From NCBI GenBank assembly GCA_009760855.2, contig WPIO01000014.1, positions 6,795,501-6,859,500 of the forward strand: DNA of 64,000 nucleotides, given 5' to 3'. Under the pieces are notes generated by a model, which worked only from the letters and a program-made list of their open reading frames with translations, was not told the origin of the DNA and ran no database searches. A program made the translations under genes and the position numbers. Positions 46,318 to 58,974 of the stretch are shown here, one piece after another. Positions within the stretch are counted from its first letter, which is position 1. Each line of letters starts with the position of its first letter. This DNA comes from Cristatella mucedo (lineage: Eukaryota; Bryozoa; Phylactolaemata; Cristatellidae).

Positions 46318-46378
46318 CTCTTATCTTTTATCTCTTATCTCTTTTATCTCTTATCTCTTATCTCTTATCGTATCTTCT
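46318..46378. repeat. TCTTA/TCTCT minisatellite
   Basis: Tandem CTTATCTCTTATCTCTTTTA units of about 6-12 bp over about 60 bp. Confidence 0.85.
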
Positions 46379-47542
46379 TTTCGCTCATTTCTAAGTAATT
46401 GCCTAGCAAAATATGGCTATTTACCATTCTCTCACACTGCAATAAACATAAACTTAACGGCACCGCGCTTAAAAGTGAAACCGGGAATCTTAATACATAG
46501 TAGTGCTGACAGTGAAAGCGAATATTCGTGCAACAACAGCACATTTATATTTATTTTAGGCGTCCGGAATCCAGAAAAAAGCTCTTTATGCCCAAGGACA
46601 TGAATAAATTGAAATGTGTTACTTAGGGAATTTTTACATCTTTAGATTGGGATTTGAAACTCTATGCATGCAGCACATTCTGCGGGCAAGCAAGCTTGAC
46701 AGGTTGGCTTAAAGACTTCTATGTCTTCAGCGTGGCCTAGCAGGACCGGGATGTGGAGTTTCATGGCAGTGCTTGAGAGCAAGATGGTTCGCGGCAATCA
46801 TTGCTGACATTAGCGCAGCCAAGAATAAGCACAAATCCACAAAATTGCAAAATTATTTAATCTAAGAGCGCAAAACAAAAAGTGAACAAAGGATGCTGGC
46901 CTCGTCAATGTCACGCCCTCTTAATCTCTACGTATCCTCTGCACGCCAGGCAGCCTTGCAGGCCTCGGGCAAGCCGCGAATTCCATGACTGCTCCTCGCT
47001 ATGGCTGCAACTAGAGCCGTGCCAAGACAGTAGAACGACGTTGAAACTAGACGGTCAGCGAATGTCTTCTACATTGACCCGTGAACTGTTTGTCGGCGAC
47101 TTACTTTTTCTGTAGCAGTAACAATGCGGACAAAGTCGGCAGTTGCATTTCAATTTAGGGAAATTTCCGGCATTTTCGCGAGCACTCGAGTGCTGCTCAC
47201 TCGAGCCTGCAGCCTCGAAGCCGATCTCATAACATGGCGTCGTCTTGTAGGTGCAAAGTGCGACCCTCTCCCGCGTCTGAGTAAATTACAAAAGTCGAGC
47301 GTGAAATGTGGGCGCGGCTTTTCTGCTGCCTACGCGGCGCGCGCCATTCAGTCTCGATCTCTGCGGCACAATGGAGTGGCTGCTCGCGATGTGCACCGCA
47401 GTTCGCCTGCGCCAGCCTCGCGCCTGGCCCGTGCCTCGTGCCCGCCGTGCGCCGGCCTTCCGGCTGGTTTTTCGCTTGCTACGCGCCACACCAGGTTACT
47501 AACTACCGCGTTAAAAGCATGACATTTTAGCGTAGCATATGT

Positions 47543-47657
47543 GAGCATAACATTTGTGTGCCCACGCGCCGCGGCTAGTGCACCTGGCAACCGGATGAAA
47601 ACAGACGAGCATAATATTTGCGTGTTCACGCGTCGCAGCTGCGTCTCCTGGCGACAG
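47543..47657. repeat. Two-copy tandem repeat, about 64-bp period
   Basis: GAGCATAACATTTGTGTGCC is followed by CACGCGCCGCGGCTAG. The next copy at 47607 reads GAGCATAATATTTGCGTGTT and CACGCGTCGCAGCTGC. A weak third start is visible at 47516. Confidence 0.65.
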
Positions 47658-48723
47658 CCGTCTCGGCGTCGCATTCTGGCTGGCTGGAGAAGCCAGAGGT
47701 GCATTATTCGGCCGGCAGACGAACCAAGGACGACTATATTTGTTCCAGGTTAGGCGGACGCTCCGTGGCTGAGGCATCGCTGCAGCAGCAAGTTTGCTTC
47801 GTCAGATCGGCCAAGCCCTCGCAGGAAAGCCTCCCAGTGTGCAACTGTCTGTACTCAGGTGCCGAACACTAGGCCACCGGGTGAGTGCAAGGTCAGCCCG
47901 GCCGGCCTCGGCTGAGCGAGTCCACATCAGGAAGAAATGCTGCGCCGAAATCTAGAAAGCTCCTTCGTGTTGAGGTGGAAGAATTCTGCCAATTTTATCG
48001 GTAAAGAAATGCGATTCCACTTGCAATCCTAAGTGACGGTAATGCTACGGCACAGACAGACAGACAAGCGGAAACTAAAGGATAAGAAGGGAAGTAGACA
48101 GACAGAAGGCAGAGAGCTAGCTGCGTTAGAAAAGTAGAGCGAGAGATTAGCGAAAGAGAAGTCCTGATCTGCTGGAGCGTCACGGGGCCAAAAGAGCCGA
48201 GTAGTAGGAGAGCCTAAAACATAAGGGGTCACTGGGTCTCACTAACGTAGACCAGGATCTTGAACGCATGTGAAGGAGGAGCTGCAAGCGGTCTGGCAAG
48301 TGTAACCATTTTAATAATAGTTGCACTAGTTGTAACACGGTGGAGGCCAAATGCGAAGAAGCTGTTCTGATGAGTCCGCAGCAGTAAATATCCCGAGGCT
48401 ACTGACCCCACTTGGGACTAACTGTCTGGAGACCTTGCAACTCGGTAACCCTAGCATGACCCTAGCATCCCCGCCCGTTCGCCGGAGCCGAAAAGGTATA
48501 TGCTCCCTGGGGGACTAGAGAAAGCTAGGGAAAAGAGAAAGTCTGAAAAGAGAAAGTTCCCGACTGGCTCCGAGGCAGTAAATGCTCGCACACCGATACA
48601 CTGGCGAGTCACACAAACTCGTGGCAAAGGAAGCTGACAGCAGCAGCATTCGGCCTTGGGATCTTTAGGATTACTATGGGGTACATTTTAGTTGAAATAG
48701 CATGCATTTGTATACCGTTCAAC

Positions 48724-49420
48724 ACAGGCTGCGCCCGTAATCGTCAGCAACTGGTACAGAACTCAGCAGATTGTCGGGTCTGTCGACAGCAGCATGGCTG
48801 CCACAGCACGACATTACTGTCTGAGAGCTTGTCTGGCTCCCCATCAAGAAGGGTAGCAGTTTCAAGCTGATTTCTCTGTCCTATAGGTCGCTTTACGGGC
48901 TCGAACCAGCCTACATATCCTCCCTCGTTGCTCCTCCAGTCACGTGCTCTCACACTGCCGCTCCTCGGCTTCTAGTCGTCTCGCCGTCCCTCGCACTAAA
49001 CTGTAATCTTTTGTTGATCGGGTCATCATTTCGGACACATCAAAACTCTGGAACTTGCTCCTGGCTCCTGTCGCCACCTTGAAGTGACTTTTTGTCGATC
49101 AAGTCTTAGCTGAAGAGGCATCTGTTCCGTCCAGCTTTCCCGCGCTCCGATGAGCTTACCTTTTACTCACTGTGAGCTTGGCGTGCTTACCTGTGCACGA
49201 TTCAGTGCATGCTACTTATCAGGGGTTCAACAAAACTGTGGCGTCCTGTGAGCGTCCTACGGTTTGCCTTTGCTTGCTTCTCTAAGCAAGCAGATATACC
49301 TTATATTTCTATGAACTCCTGCTCGTTGCTTCTCTCTCGAAGCGAGTTGTAAAGCATCTCGATGGGGATTTGGTAGCGTTACTTAGCCATACACAAGACT
49401 TGTAACTAATAATAGTATGA
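48724..49420 (+). mobile_element. LINE-C C-terminal fragment
   Basis: Translates in shifting frames to RQQLVQNSADCRVC, then LSYRSLYGLEPAYISSLV, then SFRTHQNSGTCS and LKRHLFRPAF. These correspond to the VQNSAARLV, YKALHGLAPAYLSDLL and LKTHLF blocks of L2-like LINEs, but the sequence differs from LINE-A and LINE-B. The 3' end has GTTGTAAAGCATCTCGATGG and GGATTTGGTAGCG. Dead and truncated. Confidence 0.7.
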
Positions 49421-49424
49421 AAGG

Positions 49425-52010
49425 TGCTACGTTCATTACTATTTCCACATCGCGCCTCCATACGCTCCTCCTGATGGTCTCACCTGAACCTCTAGAGCGG
49501 CTGTACCGCGAGACTGAAGAAGTGTTTGCGACTTGCAGCAGCGGCTTCTTTACTCTATCATTCTACTTTACTTCTATACTTTACTTCTATACTATTATAC
49601 TTCTACTATTCTCAAATCCGAAACCGAGGGGGAATAGCCACGGAGTGGCATCCGAAGAAATGCTAAAGAGCACCAGGAAACAGGTGTCTCGACAATGCCG
49701 CACAATCCAGCGCTACCCGGCGACTGGCACGTCGTGAAGGCAAGCCGCGACGCGAAGGAGGCGGCAACATCGCAGCAGCCACCCCTGCCAAGCCACGCAG
49801 CAGCCCATTCATTGGCTGCTGGCTGCGTTCGGTGTGGGCGTGTGGCTGTGGGCGCAGGCGCCAACTCGCGCCCACTCGCGCTCGAGCTTGTTCTTTCGAG
49901 CCTGCGAAAGCTTTTTCGTGAAGTCTTTCGTGCTTCGCGCACGAGCGTGAGTGCGTTTCCATGCCATTCTACAAGTCGGACGCTGAGCTGAACAGCGAAC
50001 CAGGCGAGCTGGTCTGGCAGGCTGACTCTGTTGCTGGCTCGCGTTGCCCGCGGACTTCGCGGCCTCGACGTTCGGACTTGAGACGGCTCTCGAGACGCTC
50101 TGCTCAAACCAGCTGCATGGCTCATTATCATTTTAGTTTACCAGCATTCAGCGGCGAACCGCAAGTCGTTTATTCATTCAGTACGAAGACGACGAGGGTC
50201 ATTTGTCACGAGTGTTGACGCTGTCACGATTTAGTTACACCAGAGCAGCAGCAGCCGGCGCCGCTGGCTGCAGCCGCGAGCCGGGCTACCGGCGTGTCAA
50301 TCGGCTCTTTAATTCTCCGATGTCGCATTGGCTCGTGCGATAGAAGGAAAACTTGGAGCGGCAGCAGCGGAGACTCCGGCAGCAGCAGCAGCAGCCGCCG
50401 CTAGCTGGCGGCAGCTGTAGACGGAGGGGCACGTACGGGTGCCTGGCTGATAGGTCACGCCCAGCTGCATTGCGGTGGTACGTGTGAACTTCCCAACTTC
50501 CGCTGAGTCATTAAACACATCGGTGGCCATTCGATTAGGGCTGCTCGGTGAATTCCCGACGATTCCCGATGGGTTGCCTGGCTCGGAGAACTCCAGATTG
50601 GCAGGCAGTTCGTAGTCGACGGTTTCTCACTGCCCGCAACAACAGCCTCAGTGGCAATGCTTACTTCCGCATGACGTAGCCGAATGTCCCGGAACCGCTT
50701 CCGGGCATCCCGTATGGGTCGGCGAAACAACTCCATACCACCAGCGCATGATTGGCAAATTTTGTCTACCCGATTGTGCTTGCACAACTCTAACGTAATA
50801 GCCAAAGCCAAAGCAGGTAAATCAGAAGAACTCCAGCTGGCGCTATTCATTTATTAGGCCAAGCAAATTACATTCGAGTCAAATATTTAGGAATCTTCAC
50901 AGCCTCGTGCAAATGCCATTTGGAATTTTCACGAGATAGTGCCATCGTTATGAATATTTAAAATGCATTCCCTGCTTCATTCGCAAATGGTGTAGAAACA
51001 GATCTTGCACTCCTTCAAAGTGACAAATTGTGGCCCACTCTTTTCTAGTACACTTGCATTCCGCTCAGTTTCAATAGCACCAGCGATGGCCACAATGGCT
51101 TCCTAGTCAAGGCACAAGGTCAAGTTTGGGCTACGGTCTTCGGTAATAGAGTATCGAGTATCTGCTTTGCGTGTGCTTCCGTGCTCAGAGGGCACCTCTC
51201 AGCTTGCTGCTCCCGAGCTTCAAAAGATAAAAGGTAAATACGCTAACACAGAAAGCCCCCCGTCACAGTTTGCACTTTCGCAACTGCTTCGCAATGAAGA
51301 ACATGTTTTCTTTTCGTTTAATGCACGTCGAGTTTCTAGTTACTTCGCTGTGCAGTGCTGGGGGGGGGGGCTAAATGCGACCAGCGCCTGGAGGCGATTT
51401 CGTGCAAGAAAAGCAGTGTCGGGCATGTCAAGTCTGACCCAGCATGCAAAACAATGTCGCCTTCTGTTTTGATGCTAATGGATGGCTCGAGCTTGAGGTG
51501 CCAACCTTCTATGCAAGCAGAGATGCTAGGCCCAAAAAATAAGCACGATTATTCGCAGGCGTATGAACTGCTCACAGGGTCGTAGACAATGGGTCAACAT
51601 AACTAAGCTTTCACGCATCTCAACTACCATGAGCTGGGGTCTGTTTTTAGAGACATACAAATGCATCGGAGCAGGAGGCATCGAGTGAGCACGTATAAAT
51701 AAGCCCTTACTCCCAAAATCTGATCCGAGTTATCCGAGACACGTAGCTGGGGAGATGGCTTCAAAGGCTCCAATATGCTGCACACGCAGTTGACTACGGT
51801 GGCTCTCAGAACCGCCTGCTACTGGGCCAATCAAAATCTATCATCTAATACATTCTTTGTTTATTAGTTCCAAGTTTAGCAGTTGACAAACCACTGATAC
51901 AATTTATTGAAGTTTGTAAACATAATCCCAGTATGAATGGATCCTCACAAACACATCGGATTTCATAATACCAACTTCCTTTCACGAACAATATGTAACA
52001 TGTAATCAGG
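49425..52010. other. Unassigned DNA, GC-rich at 49.7-50.1 kb
   Basis: A TTCTACTTTACTTCTATACT-rich low-complexity patch lies at 49555-49610, and GCA/CCG-rich sequence near 50245-50410. A minus-strand ORF of 131 aa (50455-50850) and one of 178 aa (49595-50131) have no motif I can name. Confidence 0.45.
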
Positions 52011-52018
52011 ATTCTTAG

Positions 52019-52208
52019 TACTTAAAACGCACCTGTACAGGATTTGGTGGGTCTTTGCGATTCGTCCTTCGTAGCACGTACCTGCTTACTATGCCTGCTG
52101 CCCGCGGATGTTACCACCAAACAATTGGTAATGCTTTATATGGAAAATCTATCAAGTGTCTAGAGAAAGATTCAGTTTTCTGAGGGTGCTATACATTTAT
52201 TATTATAA
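52019..52208 (+). mobile_element. LINE-A-related 3' fragment
   Basis: AAAACGCACCTGTACAGGAT and then TGCGATTCGTCCTTCGTAGC are followed by GATTCAGTTTTCTGAGGGTG, CTATACA and an ATTATTAT end. It has an internal deletion compared with other copies. Confidence 0.6.
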
Positions 52209-52588
52209 TCGTTTAAAAGCATTACCTGTGAAGTAGGCCGGACACTAGGAGGTCGTTAGTCCTTTGACACTCGATGGGCTCTCGGATCAGGACGCACGTA
52301 TACTGACTTAAATATCGGTTGGCCAATTCGATAATTGTCAAGAACGACGGGCAGAAGCCTTCTCGAAGGGCTTTGACCCCTTCAGCGACCCTGCCCCAAG
52401 CTCTGAGTAGAACAAGCAAGTTCTCGTATCCCCCCCCCCAGTGCACCCAGCGGCACCTCCATCGAGGCGCCCAGCAGCTGCTCCAGCCGCTGGCTCGATG
52501 GAGTAGCTACTCAACGAGCCGGTCTTGTAAAGCGTCGAGCTTAGCCCAGCGAGCAAGCCTTCCAGGCGCTGCCACTCTATGGTTCTAA

Positions 52589-53001
52589 TGAATCTAACTG
52601 TTTACCTATACTTCGTACAAACCTCATATCCTTTGGAGACCATACCTTTAGCTCGTATGCTCCCAAAGCATGAAACTCACTCGCGATTTGCTTCACGACA
52701 TCTCCTGACTTGACCACGTTTAAAAAGAACTAAAAATGCACCTGCTTATCACAGCATTTAGTGAATCCCTGTGATTCGACCTCTATGAGCTTATGCGTTC
52801 TGACACCATGTATGCTGCCACTAACCAAAGTTGCACGATGACCCTGTGCATGTCACCACTAATCATGTTATTCTTGTTGTTTATTGAGCATGCTACCACT
52901 AACCATTCGATCGTGTTCCCTTTGCAACAAATGTAAAGGACATAGAAAGAGATTGAGTTATTTGAGGAGCTTTATCAAATGTATTAGTATTATTATTATT
53001 A
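52589..53001 (+). mobile_element. LINE-A 3' fragment
   Basis: Starts at GAATCTAACTGTTTACCTAT (SNCLPI codons) and runs through the FGDHTFSSYAPKA-stop region and the complete 3' UTR to an ATT tail. Confidence 0.85.
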
Positions 53002-53009
53002 CGTAGGGC

Positions 53010-53970
53010 CGTACACCAACATTAAAGGGATTGATGGCTGCCATGTTCACCCTCTGATCGAGCTGGCTCCGTAAATTAGAAAAACGTTTTAGACAGCTAG
53101 AGCTGCCACTGATTTGAAACGGATTCGAAACTACAGCAAGAGCCGAGCAATCAACGCGGAGCAGTTCAACTGGCGACTAAGACGTACTAAGGCCGTACAG
53201 CTACTTCGGGAGCGGCCACATGACGCTCAGCATTGCATCAGATCACCCGAGTCACATCTTAATCTTCTACAGACTCGTCTCTTTGATTATAAAAAAGCGC
53301 TTCACCAGCTCCGGGATTTTTACGGATTTTGGCTACAGGGAAAACTAGCAGTTAACCGGTCGGCGTGTTTGTCTGCTGACTAGTTGTCTTCGCCGAACGT
53401 AGAGCTCTATGATATAGCAGATGGAAAGACAGGAGAACCGGGTGGAACCGGAAGCGCACGTGACGAAAGGTTGCCGCCATAATTGCTTCAATGGCGCGGC
53501 AGTTGACCAACTCTGCCAGCCGAGCTTCATCGGCATACTGCGAAATGTAGCGAGTGCTCCCAGTCCCGTTATGGTGGCTCATGTCATGTAACTCGTCGCT
53601 GGTGAATTCTCCAGGCAGCATGGAGTTCTCACGCTTTGTGGCGGTAAGGAAACCACATCAAGGAAATACTGTGGTTGGCTGACGACATCTGAACGTAGAG
53701 ATCTACGATTGTTTTTCCTCTTAGCGGCTCCAGTGATCAGTTGAGCTATGACAACCAATGATTGGACTGGACGCGGCTCTCCGTTGGTGTCATTAAGCTC
53801 CCATTTGTTCGATGGCTAACCGACGGATCTAGATAATAAGCGGCTCGTTGAGATCTGAGATAATTGCTACTTTCTTGAAACTGCAAATTAATTCAGTATT
53901 TCAATTTTAATTAATATTACTTTATTTTAAAGTATTTTACAGCAAGTTACTGCAGTTGCTCATTTACAAG
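53010..53970. other. Unassigned intergenic DNA
   Basis: A minus-strand ORF at 53352-53621 with STRYISQYADEARLAELVNC looks protein-like, but I cannot identify it and see no partner exons. Confidence 0.35.
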
Positions 53971-53972
53971 GC

Positions 53973-54017
<45 letters not shown>

Positions 54018-54030
54018 TCTCTCTCTCTCC

Positions 54031-54083
<53 letters not shown>
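53973..54083. repeat. (CT)n microsatellite, interrupted
   Basis: About 110 bp of CT with CTCACTCC, CCCT and CGCT interruptions. Confidence 0.95.
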
Positions 54084-54084
<1 letters not shown>

Positions 54085-54085
<1 letters not shown>

Positions 54086-55160
54086 CCTCTGTCTCCCTCA
54101 ATTTCTGCTAGCTCTCACTCTACTCTCTCAATAGTGTCATCGTACGTTTTGTTTGCAAGCTCGAAAACTGCCCCGTAGTCCTGGAGCCAGGACCGTGGCC
54201 CTATTAAGATCTGAAGTACTTTATCCTATGCCCAACCTACTCCCCTTTACGCTCTCCTAGCTCTCTCACCGCGGACCAACCGGCTCACCCTCCCCCCACT
54301 GTGAGGCCCCCCCACTACCGCCAGCTGACCACAACCGATCCGGAGACCTGGGTTCCAGGAGGCACTCGTGCCACATCTTCAGCTGATCGCCCCCACCAGG
54401 GTCGGTAAGTTCCCCACCGAACCCTCAGGGAACCGCCTTTGGCCGAGCAGCCTGGAGGCCGGTTCTAAGGGTCAGACCCCTGTATTCCGTCCGGCCATTC
54501 TCTTCTGTGGGCATTCTCTCGAGTTTTGCAGGTGCCCCGCAGCGAGGTCCATTTGACATTCGTGAAACTATTCGTCAAATGTCAATGTGTGAGTTAAACC
54601 TTTATATTCCAGTAGGTACACCAGTAGCTTCGTTCCCGCTGTATCAAAATACCCGGTCCATCTACTCAACTAGGAAATTGCTCAATTTTTGGGGAAAAAG
54701 CAATGTATTCGTTGAATCTAGAACCAATCGTATGTAGAACGAATCTGAGGCGGCTTGTGGATTGCAATCAGCTCTAACCGCTCACTGACATGGAGATAGG
54801 CACCATTTTATTAACTTCCACTAACTTATTTCATGGGTGTTTTAGAGCGACCGTACAAACACAGATTAGGTCAAAACTTCACGCACAGGTCTGTGAGAAG
54901 TAATAGAATCTGACAATTCGACGTCCACGGCAGACAGGAGTGGCTACAGAGTTTCGTGCTAACTGCAAGCATCGTATTGCACAGGCCCGACGACCAGCAA
55001 GTAGTGAGTTACAGAAGTGCAGTCGAAATGTCCCAAATGCATATGCCAAATTAGCTGTGGAATCTTTGCCAAAGCAGTCTTGGATTTTAGCAACGACACA
55101 TAGCTTAAATCTAATCAAAGCCTTTGGAAAATGAGCCACAGCCGCCATTGTCTTTAGCAC
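54085..55160. other. Unassigned DNA with a faint minus-strand LINE trace
   Basis: At 54880-55160 the minus strand reads ALIRFKLCVVAKIQDC, then LAYAFGTFRLHFCNSLLAGR and LQLARNSVATPVCRGRR, a decayed LINE-A C-terminal block (compare RLDFCNSLLAGL and LQLVQNSAARLVCRERR). Left of it nothing is recognised. Confidence 0.55.
54890..55135 (-). mobile_element. LINE-A C-terminal relic
   Basis: Minus-strand FRLHFCNSLLAGRRACAIR and LQLARNSVATPVCRGRR align with the FCNSLLAGLPACAIR and LQLVQNSAARLVCRERR blocks of other copies. No tail remains. Confidence 0.7.
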
Positions 55161-55164
55161 AATA

Positions 55165-55262
55165 GTTGTTTCGCTGGTTATTTCGTGCGATCTTGGCTAC
55201 CGAATGCGCACTGAAAGCTTCTTCGGTTTGTATGCACTAAAGAAAACTCTCCTGCCTAACAC
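55165..55262 (+). mobile_element. LINE-B tail fragment
   Basis: GGCTACCGAATGCGCACTGA, AAGCTTCTTCGGTTTGTATG and AAAACTCTCCTGCCTAACAC match the 3' end of LINE-B copies at 13.6 and 29.0 kb. Confidence 0.6.
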
Positions 55263-55264
55263 TC

Positions 55265-57105
55265 ACTTAGGCTCATTCTTTTCATGTCTACCTATAGGCC
55301 AAGTTGAATCGCGATGCATTAAGCTCGTTGATGTAGAAATTTGTCACTGACGCAATCTAGAGCATCTTTCTCCTCTAACTGCTTCTCCATTTTCCCGCAC
55401 CACTTTATATTTGTTTGCATTGCATACTTGCCATTACTGCTCTCTCGCCTACTCACTACTCATGGCCGCCTCATCCCGTCAGCAGCCGACTGGCAATAGA
55501 CTCGGTCTGCAGAGCAATCTTGATACGGCTAAAGGATGACTGATCAAGCTAATGAGGTATAAGTAGGCCCAACCCATCGCGGCTACATAAGCCAGTACCG
55601 GTAATGCTTGACTAGCAGCGGGGAGAGCTACATGGGTGGGACGGGGGTTCCTCTAGTGAAGGCAACTTTTCGTATAGCGACCCATCAGACTGGGTCTGAC
55701 TCAATGTCTTCATGCGTTTGCTTGTGGCCATCTTTCCCACAGAAGCCAAGCACTCGTGCAACCTAAGCCACCATAAAGTGCCCTAGCCTCCCAGTCAAAC
55801 CCTGGATCGTGGCGTGTACAACTTCACCTGCCACGACGAAATCACCATTGCTTGACACCTGGCTAAATGGCCTCCTAGAACCGCCATCACACAGAAGTTG
55901 GCTGCTGGGATTTGCAGAAGAATACGTTCCAGCAAACCAATTACTTGCTATAATAATGATCATCTGGCTACAATCCAGCCCCGAACTTGAACCGATTGGC
56001 TACTCTTGCTGCTGCTCAGAGGTATAAAAAGACCACAAACTAAAAAAGACCAGCAAGCGAGCGAGTCATGCGTCACTGGCCGCACGAAGGTCTCCCCTAG
56101 CATGGAGCGCTCGACATGTAAATTGCATCGGAATTGAAATAAAGAAAGGGAAGCCTAGCTGCTGAGTGTAGCACTAGGTGAAACGTCTTTCTGCACAGTG
56201 AGGAACACTTGCTAGTAGTTTGTTACAGACGTAGCACCTCCAAATCCATACATCTCATTGCTGGACAATGGTTCAGAAAGTGACATCTACTGAATTCTTG
56301 CAGTGTAGACGGACTTGCTTAGCATTCTTTTCATGGTGCTATGCTATTCAAATAGAGCATAGCTAAGGACATAGGTCGTTCGTTTTACTACTTAATGGGC
56401 ACGGTCTGTTACTTGAGCCTACCGGAGGCTCCAATTTCATACGTGGGTTTGTTGTGGCGCTTTACCGATAACTTTCACGGGCATCCCCGATGTCCTGTTC
56501 AGATTCGTGCGACGGGAGTTCACTGACATCTACATTCTCTATTAAAATATACTCATATACTGTTTACCTTCATCTTACATGTGCACATACACGCACAGAA
56601 ATTCCCTCATTAATGCAAACACGCACACAATCGCTCGAGTATACCTCTACGAATACTGGTTGAACTACTTGCATGACCATCTTTTTCTAATACAGCAATT
56701 CTCAAGGATCAGACCATGCCATTGCTTAGCACCTTACCAGCTAACTTTGTGAATGCATTGGTCAACATGGATAACAAGAGGTCACGAATGCTATTTTTGT
56801 ATTTTCTGCACTTCAGCGGCCTTGATAGAGAACCGTAGAGAACCGAAATAGATCGTAGTACCACGTCGTCAGTGTGACCGATACAAACTCGTGGTCATTC
56901 ACATCTGGCTTCGGATTGCTTACAAGAAATATCATTCTTACCAGGTTTCGAATTGGTTCTTGCAAGAAATATGGGCTATGTCTGTCAATTGTTTTGCAGT
57001 ATCTAACTTGACCTTAAGACCAAGGGAAAATAATGCTCGCCAGCTCAGGAAAGACAGATGACAGATCAACTAATGAGAATGTATAAAATAATAGTACAAA
57101 ATAGT
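55265..57105. other. Unassigned intergenic DNA
   Basis: Nothing recognised. Confidence 0.5.
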
Positions 57106-57112
57106 AAAACAA

Positions 57113-57394
57113 TTACAGAATTAAGGGTAAATTTTGAGAAAATATCGAGAAGATCGGTCCAACAATTGAATAACTTGTTAGGGCATTTTTAAGAATACAA
57201 ATATGTTTAAAATGTGATCTGTAGGTTTGAAGATTTCCCCATAAAAAGACAACATTACAAAAATGAATAGACAAAGCATGTCTAACCAAGAGATAAATCA
57301 AACGCAACATAGGTGCATTTTTGTAATTCACAGATACCTGCATCATGTACAAATTGAGTCCCAACTTTATGAATCTTAGTGCATTGACGTACAT
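57113..57394 (-). mobile_element. LINE-D reverse transcriptase fragment
   Basis: The minus-strand peptide LRLIYLLVRHALSIHFCNVV followed by FLWGNLQTYRSHFKHI resembles the post-palm block LK-LYYSLIYP-L-YCNIVWGNTY-TYLN-L of non-LTR retrotransposon RTs. The codons after RH are shifted or mutated. It is AT-rich and clearly distinct from LINE-A, B and C. It could be a chance match, because only about 40 residues support it. Confidence 0.5.
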
Positions 57395-57654
57395 GTTTCC
57401 AGCTTGTTAAGGTACAAGTTTGTTACTTTTAGACAGCTTATTTTTATAGTGTAGCGTGATGCCTGTGAAATTACATAGCTTGGCGAATACTCGACGGATG
57501 AACGTGAAATTTCAAACGAGGGCCGCCTATACATTTCTGCAGTACTTCATTTCTGATTTCAATTATATGACTTTTGTTATACATATCCGTGATTCCAGAA
57601 TATTCATGAACGCTTGATGAAATGTATGCCGGAGCATACGCAGCAGCATTTGCA

Positions 57655-57860
57655 GCATATGTGAAATGCTTAGAAAGCCATTGAATTCTCTGAGAAACTG
57701 CTAAACAAATGCATTATTGTGCTTATTACCTCCAACGCCTGCCAGGTGGCTGAGAAGAGCAAAGCCACAGTTACACTGGTAACAATGATAATAATGATGA
57801 CACATTTCGAGAGAGCATTCACTGCACTAAATCTCCCTCTCTACGCACTTTGCTTTCAGC
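57655..57860. mobile_element. Two facing LINE-A tail scraps
   Basis: At 57655-57730 (+) a tail with GTGAAATGCTTAGAAAGCC and TTCTCTGAGAAACTGC ends at ATTATT. At 57777-57860 (-) a complementary tail begins with ATAATAATGATG. They face each other with about 45 bp between. Confidence 0.45.
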
Positions 57861-57864
57861 AAGA

Positions 57865-58238
57865 ACGCTAATAGAACCACTGAGCCCAGCTGTGATGGTT
57901 TAGGTTGGCTTCGCCTGACCAACCTGGGTGTAATACCCTAAACATGCAGACGCAGCCAACGCAGCAAACAGTGACTGTTTCTGAACGAGCTATTCGGTGG
58001 CCCATTGTGCCGATGCCTTGAGGTAGTTCAAGTTGCAGTGGGCATGTCTACAGACATCGAAGCACGCGAACAACTATCTTGGTTTTTAGTTCAGTTCTGC
58101 ACTCATTATCTTGACGACTAATTTCATCCAAGCTTTGTTTGGTTGATAACTGCATTTTCCTCTTCTATTAGGAAAAGAGATGTTGTGGCGGCAGTCCATA
58201 TGGTGCAAGAAAAAAGGTTATCCTCCCACGTTATAATT
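57865..58238. other. Unassigned intergenic DNA
   Basis: No feature recognised. Confidence 0.5.
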
Positions 58239-58239
58239 G

Positions 58240-58762
58240 CATAATAATAATAATAATAACGCATTTGATGTGGCGCCCTCAGAGAGAACTCAATCTCTTT
58301 CTAGGCATTGCAGATGTGCTGCAAATGAAGCACGATCGAATGGTTAATAATACCATTCTCGATAAGCAACTAGAATAACATGGTTAGTGGTGACATGCAC
58401 AGGGTTGGCATGCAAATTTAGTTCGTGGCAGCATGCACAGTGTCAGCACACATAAGCACATAGAGGTTGAATCACAGGGATCCACTAAATGCTGCGATAA
58501 ACAGACGCGTTGTTAGTTTCTTTTTAAACGTTGTCAAGTCAGGAGATGTCGTGATGCAAACCGCGTGTGAGTTCCGGGCTTTGGGAGCATACGAGCTAAA
58601 GGCACGGTCTCCAAAGGATTTGAGATTTGAACGAGGTATGGGTAAACAGTTGTATTCCAAAAAGTAGGTGGCACGATGCTTAGCGTGGTGGGGGAGTAGA
58701 CATGATAGGTAGGCTAGAGCCAAAGACTAAAGTGACCTAAAAGTGAGCGATAAAACTAAGAC
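58240..58762 (-). mobile_element. LINE-A copy, C-terminal part
   Basis: The minus strand encodes LAYLSCLLPHHAKHRATYF, then LPIPRSNLKSFGDRAFSSYA, PKARNSHAVCITTSPDLTTF and FKKKLTTRLFIAAFSGSL-stop, followed by the 3' UTR and an (ATT)n tail at 58240-58260. The C-terminal frame is intact. Everything upstream is missing. Confidence 0.87.
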
Positions 58763-58764
58763 GC

Positions 58765-58974
58765 GGGGAGTGTATTTATGCAGAAGGACTTTTTGAGCGT
58801 CGCATTAATGTTGGCGCTCACTGAAGTATAAGAGAAAGGAGAGAAAATGGATAGCACTCACATCGGCTGGCGGGCAGGTAGAAAATGAGGAGCTAGCGAC
58901 AATTGGGGTCACGTGAACTATGCAGTAACTTACCGGATGCGAGCCGGCAGCTTGCGTAAGGGTTCGGAACGGGT
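58765..58974. other. Spacer
   Basis: Short unassigned stretch between the LINE and the palindromic array. Confidence 0.5.

Larger units (their letters stand above)
45990..48720. other. Mostly unassigned DNA
   Basis: Holds a TCTTATCT-type minisatellite at 46318-46378, a GC-rich patch at 47.3-47.5 kb and a two-copy tandem repeat at 47543-47657. No gene recognised. Minus- and plus-strand ORFs near 47.1-47.5 kb overlap each other. Confidence 0.45.

Noticed and set aside
51361-51370. Homopolymer G and C runs (also at 3289, 17390, 26310, 31250, 52431)
   Set aside because: They may be genuine or sequencing-length errors. Nothing functional can be drawn from them.
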